DNA from: Nocardia aurantiaca
GTDB taxonomy: Bacteria > Actinomycetota > Actinomycetes > Mycobacteriales > Mycobacteriaceae
NCBI RefSeq assembly: GCF_009708175.1
Contig: NZ_WMBB01000004.1
Span: forward strand, 124,001-188,000
Reading direction: 5' to 3'
Length of the DNA: 64,000 nt
A program made the translations under genes and the position numbers. Numbering within the stretch: the stretch's first letter is position 1; each line of letters begins with the position of its first letter. Under the pieces are notes generated by a model. The model saw nothing but the letters and a program-made list of their open reading frames with translations, was not told where the DNA came from and ran no database searches. Of the stretch, positions 43,288-54,365 are shown piece by piece.

Positions 43288-45558
43288 TCAGGATTTCGCG
43301 AGATACTCCAGCCGCTCACCGTCCACGGCCGCGCGCATCATGCGCGCCAGGCCGGGATGATTCTTCAGACCCGGATCGGATTCGACGATCTCGCGCGCCA
43401 ATTGCTGAGCGGCGGTGATGACTTCGAGATCGTCGAGCAGGGACAGCAAGCGCAGACTGCGGGCCGTACCCGACTGCGCGGAACCCAGGACATCGCCCTC
43501 GCGGCGCTGCCTCAGATCCAGCACGGCGAGCTCGAAACCGTCGGTGGTGCCCGCGACCGCCTCCAGACGGGCCATGGCCGTGCCCACCGGATTGGCCTCG
43601 GTGATGAGCAGGCACAGCCCCGCGTGCTTGCCACGCCCGACCCGACCGCGCAGCTGGTGCAGCTGGCTCACGCCGAACCGATCGGCGTCGACGATCACCA
43701 TGACCGTGGCATTCGGGACATCGACACCGACCTCGACGACCGTGGTGCAGACCAGCACATCGATCTCGGCATCGTTGAAAGCTCGCATGACGCTGTCTTT
43801 TTCGTCGGCTGGCAGACGACCGTGCAGCAACCCCACCCGCAGATCCTTGAAGGGACCCGAGCCGAGCATCTCGTACATGTCGACCGCCGAGTGGGTGGTG
43901 GGACCCTCCTTCTCCTCCTCGGCTTTCGCCTTGCGGCCCTTGCCCTTACCGTTCTCCTCCTCGTCGCCGATGCGCGAGCACACCACGTACGCCTGACGCC
44001 CTTCGGCGACCTCCTCACGGATGCGCTCCCAGGCGCGATCCACCCATGCCGGTTTCACCTTGGCGGGAACGACTTTGGAAGTGATCGGGGACCGGCCGCG
44101 CGGAAGCTGGGTCAACACCGAGGTTTCCAGATCGCCGAGGGTGGTCATGGCGATGGTGCGCGGAATCGGTGTGGCCGTCATGACCAGCAGATGCGGACTG
44201 GCGGTGCCCTTGGCCTTGGTGCGCAACGCGTCCCGCTGCTCCACGCCGAAGCGGTGCTGCTCGTCGACCACCACCATGCCGAGGTCGAAGAACTCCACAT
44301 TGTCCTGGATGAGCGCGTGCGTGCCGATGACGAGGCCCGCCTCACCGGTCACCGCGTCCAGCAGGGCGGCCCGCTTCTGGCCCGCCGACATGGATCCGGT
44401 CACCAGCACCACCTTGGTGGCCTGCTCGGCCGCGCCCAGTTCCCCGGCGGAGCCGAGATCGCCGAGCATCTTCGTCAGCGATCGATAATGCTGCGCAGCA
44501 AGGACTTCCGTCGGAGCGAGCAGTGCGCACTGCTGACCGTTGTCCACCACCTGCAACATGGCGTGCAGGGCCACGATGGTCTTGCCCGAACCCACCTCGC
44601 CCTGCAGCAGCCGATGCATGGGATGACTGCGCGATAGGTCGGCGGAGATCTCGTCGATGACCGTGCGCTGACCCTCGGTCAGCTCGAACGGCAGCCGCTT
44701 GTCGAAGGCGGCGGCGATACCGTCGGTGCGCGGCGGGCACGGCTTGGCGGTCCGGCCCTCCACCTGGTGGCGGCGCTCGGCCAGCACCAGCTGCAGGGCC
44801 ATGGCCTCGTCGAAACGCAAACGGCCGCGGGCGGCCTCGATATCGGCCTTGTGCTCGGGAAGGTGGATCAGGCGCAGCGCGTCCGACACCGGCAGCAGAG
44901 CGTGCTCGGCGCGCAGCGACTCCGGCAGCGGATCGTCGATGGGGTCGAGCTGGTCGAGCACCTGCCGGACGCAGCGCAGCAGATCCCAGCTCTGCACCTT
45001 GGCGGTCGACGGGTATACCGGAATGAACTCGCGCTCGAAGAACGAGACATCCAGTCCTCCAGCACCTTTCGCGCTCTGAGCCAGTCCGCGCAGGGCGCCG
45101 CCGCCGTGTACCGCGGTGAGGTTCTCGATCGATCCGTCGCCCTTCTCGGGGAGGATCAGATAGTCCGGGTGCGAGAGGTTCCAGCGATCCGGCCGCCACC
45201 AGTGCACGGTGCCCGACATCATCGCCCGCACACCGTCTTTCACCAGATAGCGCACCTTGTCGCCATTGAAGAAGGTGATCTCCACCGGGCGCGCGCCGCC
45301 GGTGTCCAGGTTCACCTTGAGCAGGCTTCCGCGCCGATTCTTCATGGGCCGCAGCTCGGTCTTGGTGACCCGGCCCATCACGGTGATGTGCTGGCCCTCC
45401 TCGGGCGCCTCCTCGGTGAGCGGCTGCCCCTGGGTGGCGTAGCGCAGCGGATAGTGCCGCAGCAGGTCCTCCACCGTCTGCATGTCGAAGTGCTCCCGCA
45501 GCCCCTCGGCCGCCTTCACCCCGAGCACGTGATCGAGCCGATCCGCCAGTGTCGCCAT
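43288..45558 (-). CDS. recG: ATP-dependent DNA helicase RecG
   Basis: RecG is a branch-migrating helicase for stalled forks and recombination intermediates. The 756-residue protein has an N-terminal wedge/OB domain (GQHITVMGRVTKTELRPMKN), Walker A GEVGSGKTIVALHA, ALLAPTEVLAAQHYRSL, the DEQH box VVVDEQHRFGVEQR, MTATPIPRTIAMT, and motif VI QLRGRVGRGKHAGLC. An insertion rich in Lys/Glu (EEENGKGKGRKAKAEEEKEG) sits between motifs IV and V. It follows the DAK2 gene directly, as in mycobacteria. Confidence 0.96.
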   Translation of the reverse strand: MATLADRLDHVLGVKAAEGLREHFDMQTVEDLLRHYPLRYATQGQPLTEEAPEEGQHITVMGRVTKTELRPMKNRRGSLLKVNLDTGGARPVEITFFNGDKVRYLVKDGVRAMMSGTVHWWRPDRWNLSHPDYLILPEKGDGSIENLTAVHGGGALRGLAQSAKGAGGLDVSFFEREFIPVYPSTAKVQSWDLLRCVRQVLDQLDPIDDPLPESLRAEHALLPVSDALRLIHLPEHKADIEAARGRLRFDEAMALQLVLAERRHQVEGRTAKPCPPRTDGIAAAFDKRLPFELTEGQRTVIDEISADLSRSHPMHRLLQGEVGSGKTIVALHAMLQVVDNGQQCALLAPTEVLAAQHYRSLTKMLGDLGSAGELGAAEQATKVVLVTGSMSAGQKRAALLDAVTGEAGLVIGTHALIQDNVEFFDLGMVVVDEQHRFGVEQRDALRTKAKGTASPHLLVMTATPIPRTIAMTTLGDLETSVLTQLPRGRSPITSKVVPAKVKPAWVDRAWERIREEVAEGRQAYVVCSRIGDEEENGKGKGRKAKAEEEKEGPTTHSAVDMYEMLGSGPFKDLRVGLLHGRLPADEKDSVMRAFNDAEIDVLVCTTVVEVGVDVPNATVMVIVDADRFGVSQLHQLRGRVGRGKHAGLCLLITEANPVGTAMARLEAVAGTTDGFELAVLDLRQRREGDVLGSAQSGTARSLRLLSLLDDLEVITAAQQLAREIVESDPGLKNHPGLARMMRAAVDGERLEYLAKS

Positions 45559-47469
45559 CTATTCCACCCCGATCTGCACCAGGTCGTCGACCTGCCCGCC
45601 CGGATACACCACCACTTCCACACCCGGGAAGCCCGCGGCCACATGCCCGGCCAGGTCCGCGGAAAGTCCTTCCGGCGCATCGCATCCGATGAGCATGGTC
45701 ACCAATTCCCCGCCCAGCCCGAGCATCCGGTCCAGCAGTGTGCGGCCCGCGGCCCGCACGTCCGAATCGATGACCACCACATCGTGGCCGACCAGCCCGA
45801 GCCCGTCGCCCGCCTCGCACATCCCCACCATGGTCAGCGCCCGCTCCGGCGCCATCCGCAACGCACCCCACCGCGTCCCGGCCGCCGCCTCCGACATGGC
45901 GAACGCGTCATCGGCCGCCGCCCGCCCCGCATCGTGCAGGGACAGCGCCGCCAGACCCTGCACCATCGACCCGCACGGCAGCATCAACACCTCCCGCTGC
46001 CCATCCCGCGCGGCCACACTCACCGCGACCAACTCGTGCGCGGGCAGCGCCCCGTTCGGCAGCACCAGCACCTCCCGATACGGCACTCCCCGAATGGCAT
46101 CGAGCAGAATCTCCGACGTCACCGCCCCCTGCAGCACAACGGCCCCCGCGTCCTCGAACAGCCGCGCCGCCCCGGCTCCGGATGCCACCGCCAGAATCGC
46201 TCGATCCGCTTTCCCCCGCGGCGGATGGCCCGAAACGGCCAGCGTCTCGATCCGTATCCCACTCAGAACCCCTACCGCGAGTCCCGCCTCGACGGCGGCG
46301 CCCGCGTCACCGCAGTGCACATGAGCCGACCAGGTATCCGCACCGTCACCCACGACGACCACCGAATCCCCCAGCGCACCGAGTCGATCTCGCAAGACGC
46401 CGATGCGGCCCTCATCGGTCCCGCGCACGAGGAACATCACCTCGTAATGCGGCACTGCCGCCCCGACCCCGCCGGCCGCACCACACATGTCCGAATTGGA
46501 TACAGCGGCAGTAGGATTCAATGCCGATCCGGCCGCCGAGCCCGTTCGATCGTCGGCGGCATCGCCGCCGACCGAACCATCCGCGCCGAGGCCCGGGCCG
46601 TTCGCGGCGGCCGTCGTATCCTCCGTCGAGCCGTGCCGCCCGCCGGGCGCCGGGCGGCACGACCGTTCCTCCGGAGCACCGGGCCGATAGACCGGCCGAG
46701 CGGGCGAGCTGCCACCGGCAGCCGCCACCAATTCATCCAGCAACACCAGCAATCCACGCGCCCCGGCGTCCACAACCCCGGCCTCCCGCAGCACACCCAA
46801 TTGCGCGGGCGTCTCGCCCAACGCCTTGGCCGCCCCGTCGGCCGCCGCCAGCGCCACCGACACCAGGTCCCGCTCCGGGCAGTCGGCCGCTCGCTCGGCA
46901 GCCCGATCCAGCACGGTGAGCATGGTCCCTTCGATCGGGGAACTCAGCGCCTCCCGCACCAGCCGAGCGGCCCGCAGCAAGGCCACCCGCAACGCCTGCT
47001 CTGTCAGCGGGCCCTCGGCCACCGCGTCCGATATTCCGCGCAGCACCTGCGACAGGATGATCCCGGAATTCCCGCGTGCCCCGATGGTCGCCGCACGCGC
47101 CATGGCGGCGGTGACGTCCTGGGCTCGCGGCCCACTCACCGCCATCACGCCGTCGCCCGGAACATCCGCCCCCGACTGTCCGGCCGTAACCGCGCGGTCA
47201 CCGCCACCGTCCGCGCGAGCGCAATGGTCCGGTGCGGCGAGCCGCGGTGCGGTGTCGATGTTCGGCGTTGCCGCCGCTGCGGCTTCCGCGCCACGCACGG
47301 CCGCCCGCATGGTGCTGAGCAGATTGGTGCCGGTGTCGGAGTCGGCGACCGGGAAGACATTGAGGGCGTTGATCTCGTCCCGGTGGCGTTCCAGGGCGGC
47401 CAGGGTGAGCCGGCCCCAGTTCAGCAGGGCAGTACCGTCGAGCGCGTCCGCTACCCCGGGCACCGTCAC
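45559..47469 (-). CDS. DAK2 domain-containing kinase-like protein (FakA-like)
   Basis: This protein has about 636 residues. The N-terminal DAK2 (dihydroxyacetone kinase L) domain carries the Mg/ATP motif NVFPVADSDTGTNLLSTM and AMARAATIGARGNSGIILSQ then VLRGI. The C-terminal half is the DegV-partner type (YREVLVLPNGALPAHELVAV, GLVGHDVVVID), as in fatty-acid kinase FakA. Between the two lies a long low-complexity Gly/Ala/Pro linker (about 295-360). GTG 47469 (MTVPGVADALDGTALLNWGR) is the likely start; an upstream start in the same frame is possible. It is coupled to recG. No fakB/DegV gene is near. Confidence 0.85.
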   Translation of the reverse strand: MTVPGVADALDGTALLNWGRLTLAALERHRDEINALNVFPVADSDTGTNLLSTMRAAVRGAEAAAAATPNIDTAPRLAAPDHCARADGGGDRAVTAGQSGADVPGDGVMAVSGPRAQDVTAAMARAATIGARGNSGIILSQVLRGISDAVAEGPLTEQALRVALLRAARLVREALSSPIEGTMLTVLDRAAERAADCPERDLVSVALAAADGAAKALGETPAQLGVLREAGVVDAGARGLLVLLDELVAAAGGSSPARPVYRPGAPEERSCRPAPGGRHGSTEDTTAAANGPGLGADGSVGGDAADDRTGSAAGSALNPTAAVSNSDMCGAAGGVGAAVPHYEVMFLVRGTDEGRIGVLRDRLGALGDSVVVVGDGADTWSAHVHCGDAGAAVEAGLAVGVLSGIRIETLAVSGHPPRGKADRAILAVASGAGAARLFEDAGAVVLQGAVTSEILLDAIRGVPYREVLVLPNGALPAHELVAVSVAARDGQREVLMLPCGSMVQGLAALSLHDAGRAAADDAFAMSEAAAGTRWGALRMAPERALTMVGMCEAGDGLGLVGHDVVVIDSDVRAAGRTLLDRMLGLGGELVTMLIGCDAPEGLSADLAGHVAAGFPGVEVVVYPGGQVDDLVQIGVE

Positions 47470-47768
47470 CGTCCTTCCGCACACGTCGTCGAATCCGGGC
47501 GCCAGCCTAGTCGGGGCGACCGACACCACGCCGCTGCCTTCGCATTCGTACACCGCATTCGGAGCGCTGAACGGGGGCCCAATTGGACACGCCCGGGCGG
47601 GGTTGGCTACTCTTGTGCGGTTGCCTCACGCAGGCACGGTCCTGCCCTCTCAGGTATCGGCCCGCGTTCACCAGCGATTCGCTGGTAGGTACGTCCAAGA
47701 CATTAGGCTTTCGGACACGCTGCGCACTGTGCAGCGCGTCCCACTATGACATGAAGGAGCTCGCGACT

Positions 47769-47960
47769 ATGGCTGCCGTCTGTGACGTCTGCGCCAAGGG
47801 CCCCGGCTTCGGTAAGTCGGTTTCGCACTCGCACCGGCGCACCAACCGTCGCTGGAACCCGAACATCCAGACCGTGCGCGCCCAGGTTGCCCCGGGCAAC
47901 ACCCGCCGCATGAACGTCTGCACCTCCTGCCTGAAGGCGGGCAAGGTCGTTCGCGGCTGA
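47769..47960 (+). CDS. rpmB: 50S ribosomal protein L28
   Basis: This is a 63-residue L28: [36 protein letters not shown] and [16 protein letters not shown]. It keeps both CxxC pairs, i.e. the zinc-binding form; actinobacteria also often carry a Cys-free paralogue used when zinc is scarce. AAGGAG lies about 12 bases before the ATG. It is divergent from the DAK2 gene. Confidence 0.96.
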   Translation: MAAVCDVCAKGPGFGKSVSHSHRRTNRRWNPNIQTVRAQVAPGNTRRMNVCTSCLKAGKVVRG

Positions 47961-47976
47961 AATAGGCTTTCGGCAG

Positions 47977-48013
47977 AAGCCCCGGCACCCAGAATGGGTG
48001 AACCGGGGCTTTT
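47977..48013 (+). terminator. Rho-independent terminator of rpmB
   Basis: AAGCCCCGG (47977-47985) pairs with CCGGGGCTT (48003-48011), with an inner CACCC/GGGTG stem and a following TTTT. It begins 17 bp after the rpmB stop. Confidence 0.85.
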
Positions 48014-48038
48014 CTGCATCGGGGGAAGGACGAAGACC

Positions 48039-48713
48039 ATGGACGCACCGCTGTCCGAATCGGCGATGGTTCGAGGCGCAAGCGGGGAGAGGCGGAGCGC
48101 TCGTTCCGGACCGAGCGCAGCGGCGGCGGAAGGAGAGAACGCGATCGCCGGCGCCGCGAACTCGCCGAAGCGGAGCGGAGGCAAATGGAGCATCGCCCCG
48201 CTCGGGGCCGAGCACACCCACGGTTTGGCCGCGTGCCACGTCGCCTGCTGGCGTGAGGCGTATCAGGGTCTGGTCCCCCAGCATGTGCTGGATGCCTTCG
48301 ATGTCGATCAGCGGGCCGCGGCCTGGGAACGCATCAGGATCAAGTATCCGGGGCACGTGGTGGTCGCCGTCGTCGACGACGCGGTCGTCGGATTCGCGGC
48401 CTCCGGCCCCGCCCGCGAGCAGAACCCGCCCACGCCACTGGAACTCACCGCCATGTACGTGCGGGCCGCCTACTACGGCACCGGCCTCGCCGACGATCTG
48501 ATGCGCACGGTGCTGTCCGATGAGGGTGACACCTCACTCTGGGTATTCGAGGAGAACCCGCGCGCGCAAGCCTTCTACAAGAGGTACGGCTTCGAACTCG
48601 ACGGCGAGCGCCGAGTCGAAGCGTTCACTCCCGCACTGCAAGTGCGGATGGTGCGCCGGGCGCCGCGCGACGAGGACCGGCGCCCGACGCCCGGGATCAC
48701 GCGGCGCCGTTGA
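48039..48713 (+). CDS. GNAT acetyltransferase with a repeat-derived N-terminal extension
   Basis: This protein has 224 residues. The GNAT domain starts near residue 50 (WSIAPLGAEHTHGLAACHVA) and contains the acetyl-CoA-binding strand-loop ELTAMYVRAAYYGTGLADDL then MRTVL, and the late NPRAQAFYKRYGFELDGERR. The first 48 or so residues (ASGERRSARSGPSAAAAEGE) are low-complexity and encoded by purine-rich repetitive DNA similar to intergenic repeats near 54360-54460; no better in-frame start exists. ATG 48039 has GGGGAAGGACG upstream. The substrate is unknown. Its last 17 bases overlap the convergent secreted-protein gene. Confidence 0.82.
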   Translation: MDAPLSESAMVRGASGERRSARSGPSAAAAEGENAIAGAANSPKRSGGKWSIAPLGAEHTHGLAACHVACWREAYQGLVPQHVLDAFDVDQRAAAWERIRIKYPGHVVVAVVDDAVVGFAASGPAREQNPPTPLELTAMYVRAAYYGTGLADDLMRTVLSDEGDTSLWVFEENPRAQAFYKRYGFELDGERRVEAFTPALQVRMVRRAPRDEDRRPTPGITRRR

Positions 48714-48957
48714 GGCAGTCCACCTGCTGGCTGATCGACTGCACCACGCACGCCAGGCGCGACGTCACGTTCGACGACAGGCCGCTCACACTGTTGGTGT
48801 CGAGCAGGCTACCGACGGGGGTGACCGTGGTGGTCTTCACGTCGGGGACGTACGGGTCCAGGGTCAACGGTTCGGCGTTCGCCGCGGCCGGGGCCGCGGC
48901 CAGCGCCGCACCCGCGGCCAGCGCGACGAAAACACCACGGGCAGTCTTCTTCTGCAT
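48697..48957 (-). CDS. Small secreted protein
   Basis: This 86-residue protein has a clear Sec signal peptide (MQKKTARGVFVALAAGAALA, cleavage near ANA-EP), giving a mature part of about 55 residues with two Cys (LACVVQSISQQVDCLNGAA), probably one disulfide. ATG 48957 is preferred because AGGAG lies seven bases upstream; an ATG at 48963 is too close to it. The function is unknown; many such short exported proteins occur in mycolic-acid bacteria. Confidence 0.75.
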   Translation of the reverse strand: MQKKTARGVFVALAAGAALAAAPAAANAEPLTLDPYVPDVKTTTVTPVGSLLDTNSVSGLSSNVTSRLACVVQSISQQVDCLNGAA

Positions 48958-48990
48958 ACACATGCTCCTGAATCAGGTAATGGATCCGCG

Positions 48991-49698
48991 TTACGGCAGA
49001 CGCCAGTCCACCGGCGCGGCCCCTAGGGTACCCAGCAATTCGTTGGTTCGGGAGAAAGGCCGAGAACCGAAGAATCCTCGCGAAGCCGACAGCGGTGAGG
49101 GATGGGCGGATTCGAGGTACGGAGTGCCGCCCAGCATGGGCTTCAGGGTCGAGGCGTCCCGGCCCCACAGAATCGCGACCAAGGGCTGGTCACGGGCAAC
49201 GAGCGCGCGAATTGCCTGCTCGGTCACCGCTTCCCAGCCCTTGCCGCGATGCGAGGCCGGCCGGCCCGGCTGCACGGTCAGCACGCGGTTGAGCATGAGC
49301 ACGCCCTGATCGCACCACGGCGACAGATCGCCGTTGGACGGCGTCGGGAAGCCGAGGTCCTTGGAGTACTCGGAGTAGATATTCGACAGGCTGCGCGGAA
49401 TAGGCGAAACATCAGGAGCCACCGAGAAACTCAGCCCCACCGGGTGCCCCGGCGTCGGATACGGATCCTGGCCCACGATCAGCACCCGGACCTTGTCGAA
49501 CGGCCGCTGGAAGGCCCGCAGCACATGCTCCCCCTTGGGGAGATAGCCACGCCCCTCGGCGTTTTCGGTTCGCAGGAATTCACCCATGGCGGCAATGCGG
49601 TCGGCCACCGGTTCGAGGGCCTCGGCCCAGCCCGTATCGATGACTTCCGACAGTGGTTTCGCACCCATGTCGGGAAAACTTATCGTGTCGAGTTCCAT
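48991..49698 (-). CDS. ung: Uracil-DNA glycosylase
   Basis: This is a family-1 UDG of 235 residues that removes uracil from DNA. It has the catalytic water-activating loop [20 protein letters not shown], the uracil-recognition [13 protein letters not shown] and the minor-groove loop [16 protein letters not shown] 49698 gives the normal length, although the frame is open upstream. It starts 17 bp after thiL, the mycobacterial thiL-ung order. Confidence 0.96.
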   Translation of the reverse strand: MELDTISFPDMGAKPLSEVIDTGWAEALEPVADRIAAMGEFLRTENAEGRGYLPKGEHVLRAFQRPFDKVRVLIVGQDPYPTPGHPVGLSFSVAPDVSPIPRSLSNIYSEYSKDLGFPTPSNGDLSPWCDQGVLMLNRVLTVQPGRPASHRGKGWEAVTEQAIRALVARDQPLVAILWGRDASTLKPMLGGTPYLESAHPSPLSASRGFFGSRPFSRTNELLGTLGAAPVDWRLP

Positions 49699-49715
49699 CG
49701 CGATACCGGACCCGG

Positions 49716-50759
49716 CTATGCGAAGGATTCCCACCCGGCGGGGCCGGACCGCAGGATTCCGTCGACCGTCACGCCCGCACCTGGACGGACTCGCCCGATG
49801 CGTACCCAACCTTGCGGCAAATCACCCGAATTGGCGAAAGTCGCCGCGAACGCGTGGTCCTCGCCGCCCGCCAGAATCCAGTCGAGGGGGTCGACGCCCA
49901 GCGCGTTCCCCACCGACTCCAGCTCGGGCACGGCCAGTGCGGCCGCCTCCAGATCGATGGCCACACGGGAGGATTCGGCGATATGCCCGAGATCGGCGAG
50001 CAATCCGTCCGACACGTCGGTGAGCGCGGTGATCTCCGCGGCGTCCGGCAGCTCCAGCACCGCCTCGTACGGCGGTTGCGGAACCCGGTGTGCGGCAACC
50101 ACATCCGCGAACTCGGCGGCATCGCCTCCGGACGAGAGCACCGCCAGACCGGCGGCCGAGAAGCCCAGCCGCCCGGCCACCGCCACCACATCCCCCGGCC
50201 GCGCTCCCGACAGCTTGATCGGCGCGCGGCGCGGATCCCCGAAGGCCGTCACCGAGATGATGAGGATCGGGCTGCGCACCATATCGCCGCCCGCGATGGA
50301 CGCCCCGGCCCGCCCGGCCTCGGCCCACATCCCGTCCGCCAGCGCTCGCACGAACTCGACCGGGGTGTCCGACGGGCAGCCCAGCCCTACCACGAACGCG
50401 CTCGGCACCGCGCCCATGGCGACCACGTCCGCCGCGTTCTGGGCGATGGCCTTGCGGCCGATATCGTGCGGACTCGACCAGTCGGTGCGGAAATGCCGGT
50501 CCTGCACGAGCATGTCGGTGGTCACCACGAACCGGCCCTCGGGCGCGGCGATCACCGCCGCGTCGTCACCCGGTCCGAGCAGCACCCCCGGCGTGTGCGT
50601 CCGCCCCTGGTTCACCAGCGCGATGAGCCCGAATTCCCCGAGCTCGCCCACGGTGCGGGCGGCCGGAACCGACTGCGGACTGCTGCTGGCGGTGATGACG
50701 GTCTCCTCGGGGGCGAGTGTGATGTGGGCGCCTGACCGCTCGACGGTACCCTCGAACAC
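49716..50759 (-). CDS. thiL: Thiamine-monophosphate kinase
   Basis: ThiL phosphorylates thiamine phosphate to thiamine diphosphate. The protein has about 347 residues, with the AIRS/PurM-type fold: [75 protein letters not shown] and [18 protein letters not shown] 50759 is chosen, but the N-terminal 45 residues before [10 protein letters not shown] are variable in the family, so the true start may be a little upstream or downstream. No TPP riboswitch is visible before it. Confidence 0.93.
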   Translation of the reverse strand: MFEGTVERSGAHITLAPEETVITASSSPQSVPAARTVGELGEFGLIALVNQGRTHTPGVLLGPGDDAAVIAAPEGRFVVTTDMLVQDRHFRTDWSSPHDIGRKAIAQNAADVVAMGAVPSAFVVGLGCPSDTPVEFVRALADGMWAEAGRAGASIAGGDMVRSPILIISVTAFGDPRRAPIKLSGARPGDVVAVAGRLGFSAAGLAVLSSGGDAAEFADVVAAHRVPQPPYEAVLELPDAAEITALTDVSDGLLADLGHIAESSRVAIDLEAAALAVPELESVGNALGVDPLDWILAGGEDHAFAATFANSGDLPQGWVRIGRVRPGAGVTVDGILRSGPAGWESFA

Positions 50760-50824
50760 GCAATCGACGACCAGCAGCCGGGACGCGTGAGCCCGGCACG
50801 CCACGATCGGGGACCGACGACCGG

Positions 50825-51589
50825 ATGAGCAACGACACCCGCGGCACCGAACCGGACACCACGCCGGAGAGCATCGACGCGGCCGAGACCGACCCGGCGA
50901 AAGCCGCGGACGCCGACGCCGCGAAAGACGCCGACGCCGCGGACGCCCTCGGTGAGAAGGACGCCGAGAAGGCTGAAACGAACGCGGACGTCGATGGCGG
51001 TGATTCGGACATCGACGACTACACGGTCCGCCGCTCGCCCGCGCTCATCGCCACCGCCGTTGCGCTCCCGGTCGCGCTGATCGTCGGCATTCTCGTCATG
51101 GGGGTGCTGGCCAATCGTCATCACAGCCGGGACCCGCTGGCCCTGGGCGCCGTGCCCGCGCCGACCGCCGCCGGCCCGCAGTGTTCCGCCCTGATGCCCG
51201 CACTGCCCGACAAGATCGGCGATTACACCACCTCCGAACTGGTGGCGCCCGCGCCGCCCGCCACACACGCCTGGCAGCTGCCGGACGGCGGCGACGCCAT
51301 CGTGGTGCGCTGCGGCCTGGACCGTCCGATGGAATTCACCAAGGCCTCGACGATGCAGGTGATTCAGACCGACAAGGCGGTCAACGGCGACAAGGGCGTC
51401 AATTGGTTCGAGGTCCGCGACCAGACCAGCGGCGTCACCTCCGGCACCTACTGGGCGGTGGATCGCGGCGTCTATATCGCGCTGACCATGCCCGACAATG
51501 CCGGACCCACTCCGCTGCAAGATGTTTCGGCGGCCATCCAGAAGACGATCCCGCAGCAGCCGCTGGACCCGAACCCGATCCCCAACTGA
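50825..51589 (+). CDS. DUF3515 membrane-anchored protein
   Basis: This is a 254-residue protein with an acidic, Ala/Asp/Lys-rich N-terminal tail of about 65 residues (TDPAKAADADAAKDADAADA), one membrane helix (ALIATAVALPVALIVGILVM, about 70-92) and an outside domain with two Cys (GPQCSALMPALPDKIGDYTT, VVRCGLDRP). It fits DUF3515 and its usual place between thiL and ddl (as Rv2980). The function is unknown. Confidence 0.85.
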   Translation: MSNDTRGTEPDTTPESIDAAETDPAKAADADAAKDADAADALGEKDAEKAETNADVDGGDSDIDDYTVRRSPALIATAVALPVALIVGILVMGVLANRHHSRDPLALGAVPAPTAAGPQCSALMPALPDKIGDYTTSELVAPAPPATHAWQLPDGGDAIVVRCGLDRPMEFTKASTMQVIQTDKAVNGDKGVNWFEVRDQTSGVTSGTYWAVDRGVYIALTMPDNAGPTPLQDVSAAIQKTIPQQPLDPNPIPN

Positions 51590-51593
51590 CAGA

Positions 51594-51636
51594 TGTATCT
51601 CAGAGCTTGCGCAGTTGTATCTCAGAGCTTGCGCAG
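51594..51636. repeat. Tandem 21-bp duplication at the 3' end of the DUF6191 gene
   Basis: The 21-mer beginning TGTATCTCAGAGCTTGCGCA occurs at 51594-51614 and again at 51616-51636, one base apart. The right-hand copy contains the final codons and stop of the minus-strand gene; the left-hand copy repeats them beyond the stop. This is a recent-looking slippage duplication. Confidence 0.9.
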
Positions 51637-51918
51637 CGTGACTCTCCCGGCCGTGAGGTCGACCTCCACTCCGCCGTCCCCGTCGCCGGGGTTCTCCCGG
51701 TGCATGAGCACGGACTGCCGCTGCTCCATTTCGTGCCGCTTGGCCGAGTTGAAGGCCGCGTCGAACTGCTCCAGCCCGATGGCCGCCGCGCTGCGCTCGC
51801 CCTCGGTCCGCATCCACGGTAGCGCGGTGCGCCCGGTCAGCTTGCGGTAGGCCACATCGGCGAAGACCACCGCGATGACCAGCAGCGCCAGGCCGGGAAT
51901 CGTCAGAGCCGCGATCAC
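51622..51918 (-). CDS. DUF6191-like single-span membrane protein
   Basis: This 98-residue protein has one N-terminal membrane helix (IPGLALLVIAVVFADVAY), then a cytosolic part with FDAAFNSAKRHEMEQRQSVL and VEVDLTAGRVTLRKL. It resembles DUF6191 proteins of actinobacteria, which share the (F/L)xxGKRxELExR pattern and the VDLDxGxAxLR end (from memory). The last six codons are duplicated downstream. The function is unknown. Confidence 0.7.
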   Translation of the reverse strand: MIAALTIPGLALLVIAVVFADVAYRKLTGRTALPWMRTEGERSAAAIGLEQFDAAFNSAKRHEMEQRQSVLMHRENPGDGDGGVEVDLTAGRVTLRKL

Positions 51919-52035
51919 CTCACCGAGGCTACGCGCGGGCCCGGGGGGCCGCCGCCATCCTCGGGTCGCATGCGAACGATCCGGTCCCTCATCCGCGGTG
52001 ATGAACCGGGCCGTCGATGGCGAAGCGGGGGCGGG

Positions 52036-53133
<1,098 letters not shown>

Positions 53134-53196
53134 GCCCCGAACCGTACCCGGTCGAATATGGCGGCAGTGTTACGCGGTGGTAGCGACCGGGGTAGG

Positions 53197-54192
53197 TCAT
53201 TCCGATTTCAGGCGGCGGCCCTGCAACTGCCCGACCGCCTCGGCCGCGGACAGACCCTCATGGCACACCTGATGCACGGCGTTGGTGAGCGGCATTTCCA
53301 CTCCGTGCGCCGCGGCCAGCGCCCGCACCGATGTGCAGGACTTCACACCCTCCACCACCTGGCCATGAGTGGCCTCCAGGGCGGTCTCCATGGTCCCGCC
53401 CGCACCCAGCGCGTGCCCGAAGGACCGATTGCGCGACAGCGGCGAGGTACAGGTGGCCACCAGATCGCCGACGCCCGCCAGCCCCGCGAAGGTGACCGGC
53501 TCCGCGCCCACGGCCACGCCCAGCCGGATGATCTCGGCCAGCCCGCGGGTGATGAGGGTGGCGATCGAGTTGTCGCCCAACCCCATTCCCGAGGCGATGC
53601 CGCAGGCGAGCGCGATGACGTTCTTGCAGGCTCCGCCGATCTCGCAGCCGATCACGTCGGTATTGGTGTATGGCCGGAAATAGCCGGTGGCGCAGGCGTG
53701 CTGGACCGCCTCGGCCCGCGCCACGTCCGAGCAGGCCACCACGGTCGCGGCGGGCTGGCCGGCGGCGATCTCGTGCGACAGGTTCGGCCCCGACAGCACC
53801 GCGATCCGGCTCGTATCCGCGCCGGTGACCTCCGCGATGACCTGGCTCATGCGCAGCAGCGTTCCGGTCTCTATGCCCTTGGCCAGATTCAGCAGGGTGG
53901 CGTCGGCGGGGATCAGGTCCTTCCACGCCGCGAGATTGGCGCGCAGCGACTGCGACGGCACCGCCAGCACCACGATGTCCGCGCCGTCCAGCGCGACCGC
54001 GGCGTCATCGGTCGCGGCCATCGGCGGCAACGGGATCTCGGGCAGATACCAGGGATTGCGATGCTCGGTGGCGAGCACTTTGGCCACCTCCGGCCGCCGA
54101 GCCCACATCGTGACCTCGGTTCCCGCCTCCACCAACACTTTCGCGAACGCCGTCCCCCACGACCCCGCTCCCAACACCGCTGCCCTAGCCAT
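53197..54192 (-). CDS. gpsA: Glycerol-3-phosphate dehydrogenase [NAD(P)+]
   Basis: GpsA makes sn-glycerol-3-phosphate for phospholipid synthesis. The 331-residue protein has the Rossmann motif [40 protein letters not shown], catalytic Lys in [20 protein letters not shown] and [23 protein letters not shown] 54192 begins the nucleotide-binding domain directly. It is divergent from fbiD. Confidence 0.96.
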   Translation of the reverse strand: MARAAVLGAGSWGTAFAKVLVEAGTEVTMWARRPEVAKVLATEHRNPWYLPEIPLPPMAATDDAAVALDGADIVVLAVPSQSLRANLAAWKDLIPADATLLNLAKGIETGTLLRMSQVIAEVTGADTSRIAVLSGPNLSHEIAAGQPAATVVACSDVARAEAVQHACATGYFRPYTNTDVIGCEIGGACKNVIALACGIASGMGLGDNSIATLITRGLAEIIRLGVAVGAEPVTFAGLAGVGDLVATCTSPLSRNRSFGHALGAGGTMETALEATHGQVVEGVKSCTSVRALAAAHGVEMPLTNAVHQVCHEGLSAAEAVGQLQGRRLKSE

Positions 54193-54365
54193 CAGACAAA
54201 TATATGCGCGTGTGATCGGAGCCATGCCGTAGTGGTGCTCCAGGAATTCGACGCCGCTTACACGCCCGTCGCTTACGAGTGGGAAGATTCGGACATGTTC
54301 GCGCCCAGGCGTGGTTCTGCCCACGAATTCGCGGCCCGCACTCGGTTCCGGGCCGATGGAGCGGG

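Noticed and set aside
44767..47688. 973-codon plus-strand frame across recG and the DAK2 gene
   Set aside because: Antisense to two well-supported genes; Arg/His/Pro-rich with no recognisable domain.
49700..50824. TPP riboswitch upstream of thiL
   Set aside because: The 66 bp between thiL and the divergent DUF3515 gene are too short and contain no CTGAGA-type element.
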